Below are positions 43,038 to 52,212 of a DNA stretch of 64,000 nt, piece after piece. Source of the stretch: JAVVUJ01 sp964461765 (GTDB lineage: Bacteria > Bacillota > Clostridia > Peptostreptococcales > Anaerovoracaceae); assembly GCA_964461765.1 (NCBI GenBank), contig CAYWVS010000003.1, positions 9,366 to 73,365 of the forward strand. Direction: 5' to 3'. How positions within the stretch are numbered: position 1 is the stretch's first letter; the number at the start of each line of letters is the position of its first letter. The notes under the pieces are model-generated. The model searched no databases, was not told where the DNA came from, and worked only from the letters and a program-made list of their open reading frames with translations. Made by a program: the position numbers and the translations under genes.

Positions 43038-44030
43038 TCAATCTGCAGGAAACAAATTATCTATAAGTGTCCCTAAAGTTAAACCTGAAATATATTCATC
43101 TATATCATAATGGCTCAGCGAATTTTGAATTTGCTGCTTTTCATAAGGGATTCCCACCAGAGCCGTCTCCAACTGCTCCGCAGGTTTTCTTCCAAAGAAA
43201 TCGCCATAGATGGAAACCTCTGATAAGATTCCTGATGAAATGTTAAGATATATTTGAACCAATCCCTTTTCATATTTAAATTCTTTTTTCAAGGTAAAGT
43301 CCGGTGAAGCTCCATAGTTCCAATCCCAACCGGAGTATTTTTCCTCTGATAAAGCTTTTATTTTTTCTTTTTCATCGTCAGTAAGTATATAGAAACGAGA
43401 ATTCTTATATTTGTCTAAAACATGTTTCATTATGATATTTTGAAAATCACTAATCGTTAAATCTTTTGATAAAAAATCTGAAATATTTGCAACCCTGCTT
43501 CGAATCGATTTAATGCCTTTATCTTCAAACTTTAAAGGAGAGACCTTAAGAGCTTTGCTCAAGGCGGTTAGATCCGATGAAAAAAGTAAAGTGCCGTGAT
43601 GTAAAACTTTATCTTTGCTGTGATATTGTGCATTACCTGATATTTTTTTACCTTCTATGGATAAATCATTCCGTCCTAAAAAGCCAGCATCCAGCCCCAG
43701 ACTTCTTAACGCTGAAATAATGGGAGCAGTGAATTCCTCAAAGACACCTGATATTTCTTTTTCTGTATTCTTTGATATAAATCCATAATTCAAATTACCA
43801 AGGTCGTGATAAACCGTTCCACCACCGGAAAGTCTTCTAACCACGGGAATATCATTGGATTCTACATATTCGTGATTAATTTCTGCATGAGTATTCTGAT
43901 TTTTCCCCACTACGATACAAGGCTCGTTGATATATAAATAAAATACATCCTCTTGAAAGGAATTTAACAGGTATTCTTCCATGGCCAAATTCGTATAGCA
44001 TGTATGATAAGGGCTAATGATGCAAAACAT
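43038..44030 (-). CDS. lplA: Lipoate-protein ligase
   Basis: A 330-residue ligase that activates free lipoate with ATP and attaches it to lipoyl domains. The lipoate/ATP-binding block is VVRRLSGGGTVYHDLGNLNYGF; the catalytic Lys is expected in GLDAGFLGRNDLSIEGKKISGNAQ; a C-terminal accessory domain follows from about residue 245. GGAGG lies 7 bases before the ATG. It is probably there to lipoylate the acetoin-dehydrogenase complex encoded at 58.7-63.6 kb, whose only lipoyl domain is on the E3 protein. It diverges from the EBP at 44266. Confidence 0.93.
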   Translation of the reverse strand: MFCIISPYHTCYTNLAMEEYLLNSFQEDVFYLYINEPCIVVGKNQNTHAEINHEYVESNDIPVVRRLSGGGTVYHDLGNLNYGFISKNTEKEISGVFEEFTAPIISALRSLGLDAGFLGRNDLSIEGKKISGNAQYHSKDKVLHHGTLLFSSDLTALSKALKVSPLKFEDKGIKSIRSRVANISDFLSKDLTISDFQNIIMKHVLDKYKNSRFYILTDDEKEKIKALSEEKYSGWDWNYGASPDFTLKKEFKYEKGLVQIYLNISSGILSEVSIYGDFFGRKPAEQLETALVGIPYEKQQIQNSLSHYDIDEYISGLTLGTLIDNLFPAD

Positions 44031-44265
44031 TTAATACCTCCAAAGTTAAATAATAAAAAGGTCTAAAGGATTGAGAAGGAGCTGGCCTCCGTGAAGCTTC
44101 CTATACAAATAATGTATTAGCAAGAACTATGCCTAAAGTGGTATAATAGGTCAATATAAATACAGTTTTTATTATATCACAATTTTCCATGAAATTTGGT
44201 ATAATAAAACTCATTGATTAAATAAAGTTAAAAAAACAGAAAGATAATCATTCGGAGGGGTTACC

Positions 44266-46281
44266 ATGATGATTTTTAATGAAAAATATCAACAAACTGT
44301 GAGCGGACTATGGAAGGATTTTATTAAAGATAACAAAAAAATGCCCGAAAAATGTGACGAGATAAGAGATGTGATTTATCAGTCTTGGAAGAGATCCAAA
44401 GACTACCAAGTGGATCCTTTTGAAATAAAAAATTATAAAATTTCGGATTTTAAGCTTGCTAAAATATTGAAAGATAAAAAAGAACTCATAGAAGTAGCTC
44501 ATTATTATATGGAAAAGCTATATTCCTTTATCGAAGGAACTAATTTTGTAATCACCTTGGCCGATGAAAAGGGGAATGTAATTGATATCATTGGAAATGA
44601 TGACATCATAGTCGAGAGAACGAAGCAAAGCAGCTTGGTAATAGGTTGTAATAGAAGTGAGGCCTATACCGGTACGTCAGGGATCGGCACCAGCTTGGCT
44701 ACGGGGATGCCTATCCAAATATTAGGGGCAGAACACTTTATCCAACCACACCATACGTATGTCTGTTCCGCTGCACCTATTCGTTCTGAAACAAATGAAG
44801 TGATAGGTTGCCTGGCAATGATCGGCCCCAGGGAGGTCAACCATGCGCATACCTTGGGCATGGTATGTGCTGCTGTGGATGGCATTGAAAAAGAAATTAA
44901 AATGAAAAAGGCATATGAAAATATTTTTATCTATAATAGCCAATTGCAAGCAACTATACAATCCATCTCTTCTGGTATTATACTGTTTGATCGCATAGGG
45001 ATGATTACACAATTTAATGAAAGAGCAGTTAATATCTTAAAGCTATCCCCTGAATATCTAAAACAAAAAAATATTAAAAATATAATAGATGAAACAAAAT
45101 CTTCAGTTGATTTATTAAATCTTACGGAAAATTTTTATGATAAAGAAACCTGCTTTTTTATGAAATCGGGAGATCGAATTGAAATATCATTATCGACTTC
45201 CATCATATTTGATGAATCTCAAAATAGAACCGGCATAGTTTTGATTTTTAAAGAATTACAAAAAGTCCACAAAATGGTAAGCTTAATCAGTGGATTTACG
45301 GCAAAATACACCTTTGAATCTATTATAGGAATTTCTAAAGAGATAGAGGAAATCAAGAGGTTGGGCCATATTGCGGCACAAAGTACATCTAACGTTTTGA
45401 TTTTAGGAGAAAGTGGAACGGGAAAGGAGTTGATTGCCCAATCCATTCATAATGCCAGCCATCGTTCAAAGGGTCCCTTCATAGCCATTAACTGCGGTAG
45501 TCTGCCCAAAGGATTAATTGAAAGTGAACTTTTCGGTTACGAGGGTGGTGCCTTTACAGGGGCATCCAAAGAGGGACAACCCGGAAAATTTGAGCTGGCA
45601 GAGGGCGGTACTATTTTTTTAGATGAAATTGGAGATATGGCCTTAGATCTTCAGGCATCATTACTTAGAGTGATTCAATCCAGAGAGATTATACGAGTGG
45701 GAGGCAAAAGGGCTAGAACTGTAGATGTAAGGATTATGGCAGCAACAAATGTAAACTTACCGGATCAAATTGAAAATAAAAATTTTCGCAGTGATTTATA
45801 TTATCGGTTAAATGTATTTTCCTTAACCATCCCTCCATTAAGAGAACGTAAAGAAGATATATTAATTTTAGTTAATTATTTTATTGAAAATTATAATATA
45901 ACAATGAATAAAAACATAATAGGACTGGAGGAAGATGCAAATTCAATCCTGCTCGGTTATCATTGGCCCGGTAACATAAGGGAACTGGAAAATGTAATAG
46001 AAAGGGCTATCAACATTTGTCCCGATCGTTTTATTACAAAAAAAGAATTACCTGTAGATCTGATTAAAAGATCTGAGATTATTTTGGAAAGTAAGCCTAT
46101 GGTGCCCTCCCTTAATAATATGAAATCTATAGATGCAATGGAAAAGCAAGCAATTATGGAGGCATTGTCTCAAAAAAATGGGAACATTTCCAAAGTGGCA
46201 TCCATGTTGAACATTCCTAGAAGGACATTATATAGAAAAATTGAAAAATATGAAGTTGAAGTTGAAAATTTTAGACGGTAA
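44266..46281 (+). CDS. AcoR-like sigma-54 enhancer-binding protein (module 3 regulator)
   Basis: A 671-residue activator of the AcoR group. An N-terminal GAF-type sensor (about 60-205; TGTSGIGTSLATGMPIQILG and APIRSETNEVIGCLAMIGP) and a PAS domain (about 225-340) precede the AAA+ domain (about 350-585; Walker A GESGTGKE, intact GAFTGA, Walker B GTIFLDEIGD) and a Fis-type helix-turn-helix (GNISKVASMLNIPRRTLYRKIEKY). GGAGGGG precedes the ATG. It closely resembles the EBP at 56466, most of all in the AAA+ domain. It lies before a sigma-54 promoter at 46720 and a 31-bp palindrome at 46584 and is the likely activator of the NCS1 operon. Confidence 0.93.
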   Translation: MMIFNEKYQQTVSGLWKDFIKDNKKMPEKCDEIRDVIYQSWKRSKDYQVDPFEIKNYKISDFKLAKILKDKKELIEVAHYYMEKLYSFIEGTNFVITLADEKGNVIDIIGNDDIIVERTKQSSLVIGCNRSEAYTGTSGIGTSLATGMPIQILGAEHFIQPHHTYVCSAAPIRSETNEVIGCLAMIGPREVNHAHTLGMVCAAVDGIEKEIKMKKAYENIFIYNSQLQATIQSISSGIILFDRIGMITQFNERAVNILKLSPEYLKQKNIKNIIDETKSSVDLLNLTENFYDKETCFFMKSGDRIEISLSTSIIFDESQNRTGIVLIFKELQKVHKMVSLISGFTAKYTFESIIGISKEIEEIKRLGHIAAQSTSNVLILGESGTGKELIAQSIHNASHRSKGPFIAINCGSLPKGLIESELFGYEGGAFTGASKEGQPGKFELAEGGTIFLDEIGDMALDLQASLLRVIQSREIIRVGGKRARTVDVRIMAATNVNLPDQIENKNFRSDLYYRLNVFSLTIPPLRERKEDILILVNYFIENYNITMNKNIIGLEEDANSILLGYHWPGNIRELENVIERAINICPDRFITKKELPVDLIKRSEIILESKPMVPSLNNMKSIDAMEKQAIMEALSQKNGNISKVASMLNIPRRTLYRKIEKYEVEVENFRR

Positions 46282-46306
46282 AAATTAAAAACTAAAATTA
46301 AAACTT

Positions 46307-46340
46307 AAGTGCAACCCCTGTATGGAACTTGGTTGCACTT
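46307..46340 (+). terminator. Terminator of the module 3 regulator gene
   Basis: Perfect 10-bp stem AAGTGCAACC / GGTTGCACTT with a 14-base loop, 26 bases after the EBP stop. Confidence 0.7.
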
Positions 46341-46583
46341 ACTTCTCTTAGAAAGAGGGGTATGAGCCACCTTCTATTTGGTATACTCATTTGTTCTGAT
46401 TTTCTCTTGTTTATCCTTAATTTTATACAGTTTTATCACTTAAATCCATGTCTTTTTTTATTTAAGTTCCTAGCTTACTTGTTTTCCTTTGGGGGCTGCA
46501 ATTACTTTTTCAATTAACCCCAAAAATTAAAAAGATCAATAGAGTAGATTTTTATGTGCCAATTATGTGCTAATCATTAATTA

Positions 46584-46614
46584 TTGACACACAATTAACT
46601 TAATTTTGTGTCAA
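46584..46614 (+). promoter_or_regulatory. 31-bp near-perfect palindrome, likely enhancer site of module 3
   Basis: TTGACACACAATTAA-C-TTAATTTTGTGTCAA has 15-bp arms with one mismatch. Its centre (46599) is 122 bases upstream of the -24 GG, the expected place for an EBP dimer. Outside this site and the promoter, the 658-base gap 46282-46939 holds only AT-rich DNA and a leader of about 190 bases. Confidence 0.65.
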
Positions 46615-46719
46615 AAAGACACGGTTAATATTCTAAATATTTTAATTTTTGAAAAAATTAAGACTAAAATTAACAAAGAAGCTCTAAAAATTCCGTTTTA
46701 ATCTCAATCTTCTTTTATT

Positions 46720-46734
46720 TGGCATTAAAATTGC
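46720..46734 (+). promoter_or_regulatory. Sigma-54 (-24/-12) promoter of the module 3 operon
   Basis: TGGCAT-N5-TTGC with 10 bases between GG and GC, then TTTT. It stands 206 bases before the NCS1 permease start, so the message has an unusually long leader. Confidence 0.85.
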
Positions 46735-46770
46735 TTTTATAAAGATATGATTATATAATCGTTTAATTTG

Positions 46771-46820
46771 TTGTTAACATCTGAAACTTCGCTCATAAAA
46801 AATAGCATATGAACCGTTAC
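46771..46820 (+). repeat. Copy 1 of a ~40-bp element shared with 56150
   Basis: CTGAAACTTC followed by CATAA, A-rich spacer and (T)ATGAAC. The same order recurs at 56157-56190 (CTGAAACTTCACACATAAAA). Within each copy CATA and TATG can pair. This copy lies in the leader of the first NCS1 gene, the other just after the second NCS1 gene. Confidence 0.5.
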
Positions 46821-46939
46821 TGTTCGAAACCGTCAAAGCGCGAAATTTGAGTAATTATTCAAGAGAGGAGGGAAAGTAAGCCGAATATCAGGTATTTATT
46901 AGGATAATTTTCAAGAAAAAAAATAAGAGAGGAACAAAC

Positions 46940-48196
46940 ATGGAAATAAAAGACAGTAATAAAAATATAATGGGCATTGGTTCAACTGCTGCGGTATTTT
47001 TAGCATACACCTGTAGTGTTAGTACGGTTCCTAATGGAGCTCTTGTGGGTGAAAGAGCTACTTATATGGATGGTGTTCTAGGCATTATCTTAGCATTTTT
47101 GATTGCATCACTTATAGCAATATTTGCAAGTTGGATTGGTTATAAAACAGGTGTCAATAAAGATATAGTTTGGAAATCAATGTTTGGTAGACATGGATTT
47201 AGGATATGCTCTTTAATTTTTGCTTTTTGTCAGTCATTTTGGGCATGCTTTGATTTCTTTAATGCTGGGCAGGCTTTATATAATTTGATGCCAGATAATT
47301 CAGTATTAAAGAACTTAGGTTTCTGCATAGCTATTGTTGTTATGCTAGCGCTTACGATTATAGGAGGTATATTTGGAATCACAGGAGTTAAGTGGATTGC
47401 AACGATAACAATCCCTATTGCGATGATTTTATTTATTATCATTTATGTGAGTTCATATAAAGAAGCGGGTGGAATGGCAGCGTTATTGGCATATGTGCCA
47501 GTGGAAAGAACATTAGGTGTGACAGGCGTTGCGCAAATAATGATAGGAATGTGGATGGCTGGATTTGTAGGAATGATGGATCTAACAACAAATGCAAAAA
47601 ATACTAGAACGGTAGTTATCGCTTCTATTTGTGGTGTGGGATTTATTATGTTCTGTTTCTTTGTTGGACAGATTGGATTTATTGGAACAGGTATGAAAAC
47701 AGTCGGAGATCTATGCTTATCACTTGGGGGTGCAATTTTTATTTGTGGTAACATATTTGTAATAATTGCGCAAAGTAATACTACACCTGCATGCAATCTT
47801 ATGTACTCTAATTCGTATTCAGAAGGGCTACACCTTCCTCGCAAGCCAATAGCGGTTATTGTTCCTATATTTGTTGCAGTCCTTGCGTTTGTAATTATGT
47901 ATGGACCAGGCGTTGACTTCATTTCAAATATTACAGGTACTGTAAGCGTTTTGATGGGACCGTTAGTTGGAGTTATGCTAGCTGAATTCTATATAGTTTC
48001 TAAAAGAAATATAGAAATCAAAGAGGAGAAGGAATATCCGGCAATAAAACCTTCGGCAGTAACATGTTTACTTATTGGCGTTGTAATTTCATTTATATTT
48101 AACAATATGTCAGGATTACCACTTCCAGTAGTAATTACAATTTTGATAACTGGGTTATTACATAGTATTTTAAGACTTGGATTTAAAATGAAATAA
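46940..48196 (+). CDS. NCS1/CodB-type permease (copy 1)
   Basis: A 418-residue membrane protein with about 12 hydrophobic segments, of the cytosine-permease branch of the NCS1 family, which imports nucleobases, hydantoins, allantoin and related ring compounds. The N-terminal YTCSVSTVPNGALVGERATYMDG and central SFWACFDFFNAGQALYNLMPD are shared almost word for word with the permease at 54812, showing they are paralogues. It is the first gene behind the sigma-54 promoter, so its substrate likely feeds the following enzymes. Which compound it carries cannot be read from sequence. Confidence 0.88.
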   Translation: MEIKDSNKNIMGIGSTAAVFLAYTCSVSTVPNGALVGERATYMDGVLGIILAFLIASLIAIFASWIGYKTGVNKDIVWKSMFGRHGFRICSLIFAFCQSFWACFDFFNAGQALYNLMPDNSVLKNLGFCIAIVVMLALTIIGGIFGITGVKWIATITIPIAMILFIIIYVSSYKEAGGMAALLAYVPVERTLGVTGVAQIMIGMWMAGFVGMMDLTTNAKNTRTVVIASICGVGFIMFCFFVGQIGFIGTGMKTVGDLCLSLGGAIFICGNIFVIIAQSNTTPACNLMYSNSYSEGLHLPRKPIAVIVPIFVAVLAFVIMYGPGVDFISNITGTVSVLMGPLVGVMLAEFYIVSKRNIEIKEEKEYPAIKPSAVTCLLIGVVISFIFNNMSGLPLPVVITILITGLLHSILRLGFKMK

Positions 48197-48238
48197 TAAA
48201 AAAATTTATTTAAGCTAAAAATGAAAGGAGATTTTATT

Positions 48239-48997
48239 TTGAGTACTTTATATGATTGGAAAACCATAAATGATCGTCTTGTTAATGCCATTCGTCCTGC
48301 CTCAAGCGCAATTGCATTAAAGTTTATCAAAACACAGGAAGAATTGGTTAAAATCCCCAATTTAAAATATTGGAGGGTGGAGGGCTCTACAGTATGCAAA
48401 TTAATTGGTCTTGCCGCATATTGGAATATTACGATTGCATTGCAATCAGAATATCTGGATCGCTATTGCGGAGGGACTAATGGATTATTGAAAAGAGAAT
48501 CGGATTGGTGGCACGAGGGGATTCCATTAAATTCAGATCCTATTAAATGGCATGGTCGCAGGGAAGACTCTGCTGCTCATATGAAGGCAATGTTGCCGGA
48601 TCTTCCAACGGATGATCACATTGCCATCGTGGCTTCGCCCATTTTTTCTTCGGATATTCCCGACCCAGATGCTATTGTTATTTCGGCAGACCCAGGAGCT
48701 GCATTCCATATCTTTGCGGCATTTGTTGAGCGGGATCACCAGGCATTGAATTTTATATACAGAGGAGAGTCGACCTGTGCTGACACGTGGAATCGTACAT
48801 ATACATCAGGCAAGCCAGGGCTTTCTCTAGGATGTCGAGGAGATCGATGTCAGGGTGCACTTGGAAGTAGTGAAGTACGATTCTCAATGACAACTCAAGA
48901 TTTATTGAAGGCTTTGGATGGTGTTGATAGATTAAGATCAGATGGAATTGAATACCCATATTATCCAGATGGTGTAATTGATCTTAATTCTCTATAA
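48239..48997 (+). CDS. DUF169 family protein
   Basis: A 252-residue protein of the DUF169 type: ASSAIALKFIKTQEELVKIP at the start, a Cys in STVCKLIGLAAYWN, later C-G-G in DRYCGGTNGLL, and SLGCRGDRCQGALGSSEVRFSM near the end. Conserved Cys residues suggest metal or cluster binding, but no function is established for the family. The TTG at 48239 has AAGGAG 8 bases upstream; the ATG at 48221 does not. It lies between an NCS1 permease and an SDR oxidoreductase, 25 bases before the latter, so it belongs to this catabolic operon. Confidence 0.75.
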   Translation: MSTLYDWKTINDRLVNAIRPASSAIALKFIKTQEELVKIPNLKYWRVEGSTVCKLIGLAAYWNITIALQSEYLDRYCGGTNGLLKRESDWWHEGIPLNSDPIKWHGRREDSAAHMKAMLPDLPTDDHIAIVASPIFSSDIPDPDAIVISADPGAAFHIFAAFVERDHQALNFIYRGESTCADTWNRTYTSGKPGLSLGCRGDRCQGALGSSEVRFSMTTQDLLKALDGVDRLRSDGIEYPYYPDGVIDLNSL

Positions 48998-49022
48998 GTA
49001 GAAAGGATAAGGAGTAAATATT

Positions 49023-49817
49023 ATGAAAATGCAAGATTTAAAAGGTAAGGTAGCTTTGCTGATCGGATGTGGTATAGAAACAGGCGATGCCATTGTACGC
49101 AAATTATTTGATAATGGGGTAAAACTCATAGCATGCGATTTAAAACCGGATATTGTAGATTTTATTGAAAACATAAAAAAAGATTTTCCAAATGCCGAAG
49201 GTTATGGAAAAGTTTATGATGTAACTATAGAAAAAAATGCAAAAGACTTGATGGATGAAGCTGTAAAAAAGTATGGTACGATCGATATTTTGATTTACCA
49301 TGCGGGTCTTGTTGTTCCCGCATCCTTTATTGAGGAATCTAAAGAAGAGGATTATGATCTCACATATGCAGTTAATACTAAAGGCGCAATGCTTGCAATG
49401 AAATATGCTACACCCATAATGAAAGCAAAAAAAGATGGTTGTGTAATTGTAACTTCATCTTGGTTCGGACGAAAAGGTGTTGCACAGTGGGGTGCCTACT
49501 GTGCGTCTAAAGCAGCCGTTATAAGTCTTGTTCAAACGGTATCTATGGAATTGGCTGAGTATGGCGTGCGCGTGAATACGATTGCACCTGGTGACATAGA
49601 GAATGGATTACATTTGAACGCAATTAGAAATATTGCTGAGAAAATCGGTATTACGTTTGAGGAAATGAATCAAAAAGTTCTCAAATCAATTCCTATGGGT
49701 AAACGTGCTACGGGAGATGACCTTGCAAATGCTGTATTATTCTTGGCATCAAAAGAATCAGCGGGACATATAACCGGCATCGTTCTCAATGTTTCGGGCG
49801 GTTCTGAATTTAGATAA
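49023..49817 (+). CDS. Short-chain dehydrogenase/reductase with altered glycine motif
   Basis: A 264-residue SDR. The catalytic Ser is in VTSSWFG and the Tyr-x-x-x-Lys in YCASKAAVISL. The cofactor loop reads LLIGCGIETGDAI, not the usual T-G-x3-G-I-G, and the common NNAG is YHAG. An Asp in LIACDLKPD after strand 2 favours NAD(H). The C-terminal segment (GHITGIVLNVSGGSEF) is normal. AAGGAG precedes the ATG. It probably oxidises or reduces a hydroxy intermediate of the same pathway as its neighbours. Confidence 0.88.
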   Translation: MKMQDLKGKVALLIGCGIETGDAIVRKLFDNGVKLIACDLKPDIVDFIENIKKDFPNAEGYGKVYDVTIEKNAKDLMDEAVKKYGTIDILIYHAGLVVPASFIEESKEEDYDLTYAVNTKGAMLAMKYATPIMKAKKDGCVIVTSSWFGRKGVAQWGAYCASKAAVISLVQTVSMELAEYGVRVNTIAPGDIENGLHLNAIRNIAEKIGITFEEMNQKVLKSIPMGKRATGDDLANAVLFLASKESAGHITGIVLNVSGGSEFR

Positions 49818-49825
49818 TTTATTTA

Positions 49826-49972
49826 ATCTTTTATGATATCAGGGTCAAAAGCTATGACTGTTAAGACACTTACAATATAAAGCGTTAACACCTTAAAACA
49901 TTAATACATATAGCATGGCAAATTCTAAATATTTAATAATATTGGGCTTTTGACCCCGATATCATCTTTTAT
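49826..49972. mobile_element. MITE-like element with 18-bp inverted ends and 9-bp target duplication
   Basis: A 129-bp element (49835-49963) is bounded by inverted ends GATATCAGGGTCAAAAGC and GCTTTTGACCCCGATATC (17 of 18 pair). The 9-bp word ATCTTTTAT lies directly on both sides (49826-49834 and 49964-49972), a clear target duplication. It holds no open frame, so it is non-autonomous and would have been moved by a transposase encoded elsewhere. Confidence 0.75.
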
Positions 49973-50000
49973 GAAATAAAATATTTATTTCATAAAAGAT
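49964..50000. terminator. 17-bp perfect palindromic hairpin beside the MITE
   Basis: ATCTTTTATGAAATAAA-ATA-TTTATTTCATAAAAGAT. It was probably the 3' hairpin of the SDR gene before the MITE entered its left arm. Confidence 0.6.
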
Positions 50001-50086
50001 TTAAGATATATACTTCTAAATGCCAAAAAATATCTTTTCTTATTATAGAGAGAAAAGTTATTAAAATAGAAAGGAAATTTAATATT

Positions 50087-52012
50087 ATGTTAAAGCAAGT
50101 TTTTACCCCAATAAAAATTGGTTCTTTGGAAGTACCAAATAGATTTGTGGTTCCTCCTATGGTAGTAAATTTTGTTAATCAAGATGGAACAGCAAATGAA
50201 AAGTTTATTGCTTACCATGAGGAAAAAGCAAAAGGAGGATGGGGACTAATTATAGTTGAAGATTATGCCATTGATAAATATGCAGGCGGCTTTATTAAAT
50301 TGCCAGGATTATGGAACGATGGGCAAATTGAGAGCCATAGAGAATTAACAGAGAGAGTACATCAGTATGACTCCAAAATTTTTGCTCAAATATATCACGC
50401 TGGTAGGGAAACAGGCTCCCTTATAAATGGAGTTCAACCAGTTGCGCCTTCACCTATTGCAGATCCTACTATAGGTGAAACTCCTAGAGAATTGAGTATA
50501 ACAGAAATTAAAGAATTAATTGAGAAATTTGGAGATACTGCTTTAAGAGCAAAAAAAGCGGGATTTGATGGTGTAGAAATGCATGGTGCCCATGGTTATC
50601 TGATAGGACAATTCATGTCGCCGTTTTCTAATAAAAGAACAGATGAATATGGTGGAACTATTAAAAATAGAGCAAGATTTGCATTAGAAATATTAAAAAA
50701 TATAAGAGCAAAAGTTGGAAATGATTTTCCGGTTATATATAGAATGTCAGTAAATGAAATGGTTACAGGAGGACTAACCACTGAAGAAAGCAAAGTAATT
50801 GTCATGTTGTTAGAGGAAGCAGGAATAGATGCTATACATGCATCCAATGGAGTTTATGCGAGCTCACAATATATAATTCCTCCTTTTTCAATGAAGCATG
50901 CATGGAGTTCTGATATTAGCGAGGAAATAAAAAAAGTAGTTTCAATACCTGTTATTGGAGTAGGTAGAATTACAGATCCTTTTATTGCCGAGTCTGTGAT
51001 AGCCTCTGGCAAAGCAGATCTAGTGTCCATGGGAAGAGCATCACTTGCAGATCCTCACTTACCTAAAAAATCAAAGGAAGGTAAATTTGAGGACATTATT
51101 CATTGTATCGGATGTGTTCAGGGTTGCAGTGGGAGAAATGTAAAGCAGGTAGAAGTAAAATGCCTTGTGAATCCGTTAACAGGAAGTGAAAGTGAACGAA
51201 AGATAGAATTAGTGAAAGATAAAAAGATAATTGCTGTTGCAGGTGGTGGGATAGCTGGAATGGAAGCAGCAATAGTTGCTGCTAAAAGAGGTCATGTAGT
51301 TCATCTTTATGAAAAAAATGAAAAACTTGGTGGTCAATGGATATTAGCTGCGATTCCTCCTTCAAAGGAAGAATTTAATTCATTTATATTATGGCAAAAG
51401 ACACAGCTTGAAAAATTAAATGTAAATATTCATTTAGGCACTGAATTTAATGAAAAAATAGTTGAAGAAATTAAGCCAGATGCCTTAATCGTTGCCACTG
51501 GATCCATACCATTTGTTCCAAATATCACGGGTAAAGATAGACCAAATGTTGTTATAGCAAATGACATATTAAAAGGCAAGATAGATTCGGGGCAAAATGT
51601 AGTAGTTATTGGCGGAGGAATGGTTGGGGTGGAAACGGCTTCTCATTTGGCCAATCACGGTAAAAGTGTCACAATAATGGAAGCAAAATCTGAAATATTT
51701 GAAGGAGGAGAGCCAGCGGTCAGATACTTCTTATTTGAAGATCTTAAAGAAAATAATGTAAGATTAATTGCTAATGCATTTATTAAAGAAATAAAAGAAA
51801 AAAGTGTTATTTTTGATGATGAAAAAGGCAATGAAAAAGAGTTATCAGGTATTGATACTATTGTTATGGCTGTAGGATCTAAACCTTTAAATGATTTATC
51901 AGAAATTGTTTCTAATAAAATTAAAAAGGTAATTGTAGCTGGAGATGCTGTCAGTGTAAGAAACGGACTGGACGCCATAGAAGAAGGATTTTTAGCAGGG
52001 TTAGAAGTTTAA
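50087..52012 (+). CDS. Old-yellow-enzyme-type Fe-S flavoprotein (enoate/dienoyl-CoA reductase family)
   Basis: A 641-residue three-part reductase: an N-terminal FMN TIM barrel (about 1-340; VPPMVVNF, QIYHAGRETG, EMHGAHGYLIGQFMSP), a 4Fe-4S motif CIGCVQGCSGR with a fourth Cys in VKCLVNP, and a C-terminal NAD(P)/FAD part (VAGGGIAGMEAAIVAAKRG; VIGGGMVGVETASHLA). The family includes 2-enoate reductase, 2,4-dienoyl-CoA reductase, bile-acid enzymes and trimethylamine dehydrogenase. A-G-G-A-A-A lies upstream of the ATG. In this operon it probably reduces a C=C or oxidises a C-N bond of the imported compound. Confidence 0.9.
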   Translation: MLKQVFTPIKIGSLEVPNRFVVPPMVVNFVNQDGTANEKFIAYHEEKAKGGWGLIIVEDYAIDKYAGGFIKLPGLWNDGQIESHRELTERVHQYDSKIFAQIYHAGRETGSLINGVQPVAPSPIADPTIGETPRELSITEIKELIEKFGDTALRAKKAGFDGVEMHGAHGYLIGQFMSPFSNKRTDEYGGTIKNRARFALEILKNIRAKVGNDFPVIYRMSVNEMVTGGLTTEESKVIVMLLEEAGIDAIHASNGVYASSQYIIPPFSMKHAWSSDISEEIKKVVSIPVIGVGRITDPFIAESVIASGKADLVSMGRASLADPHLPKKSKEGKFEDIIHCIGCVQGCSGRNVKQVEVKCLVNPLTGSESERKIELVKDKKIIAVAGGGIAGMEAAIVAAKRGHVVHLYEKNEKLGGQWILAAIPPSKEEFNSFILWQKTQLEKLNVNIHLGTEFNEKIVEEIKPDALIVATGSIPFVPNITGKDRPNVVIANDILKGKIDSGQNVVVIGGGMVGVETASHLANHGKSVTIMEAKSEIFEGGEPAVRYFLFEDLKENNVRLIANAFIKEIKEKSVIFDDEKGNEKELSGIDTIVMAVGSKPLNDLSEIVSNKIKKVIVAGDAVSVRNGLDAIEEGFLAGLEV

Positions 52013-52026
52013 AATAAGGAGAAGCC

Positions 52027-52143
52027 ATGAAAAATAATTGCAAAATGTTGATTTAAAGAAAGTGTAGAAGAGTTTTTTCAATAACAAAAGATTTTAATAA
52101 AAAAATATCTGACATTGTAGAAATAGTGGAATGGATATTATGA
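52027..52143 (+). pseudogene. Decayed short gene between flavoprotein and M24 genes
   Basis: AAGGAG and an ATG open a frame (MKNNCKMLI) that stops after nine codons, but the frame then continues through about 28 codons (KDFNKKISDIVEIVEWIL) to TGA. This looks like a broken small gene. No family is recognisable. Confidence 0.3.
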
Positions 52144-52212
52144 AGAAATTTAATTAGTTACTATAAAATAAAAATAAACTTTAAATAATAATAATTTTTA
52201 GGAGGTAAAGAA

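Noticed and set aside
46329..46517. 62-codon open frame MVALTSLRKRG...
   Set aside because: It starts inside the terminator stem of the EBP gene, has no ribosome site and looks like random hydrophobic AT-rich coding.
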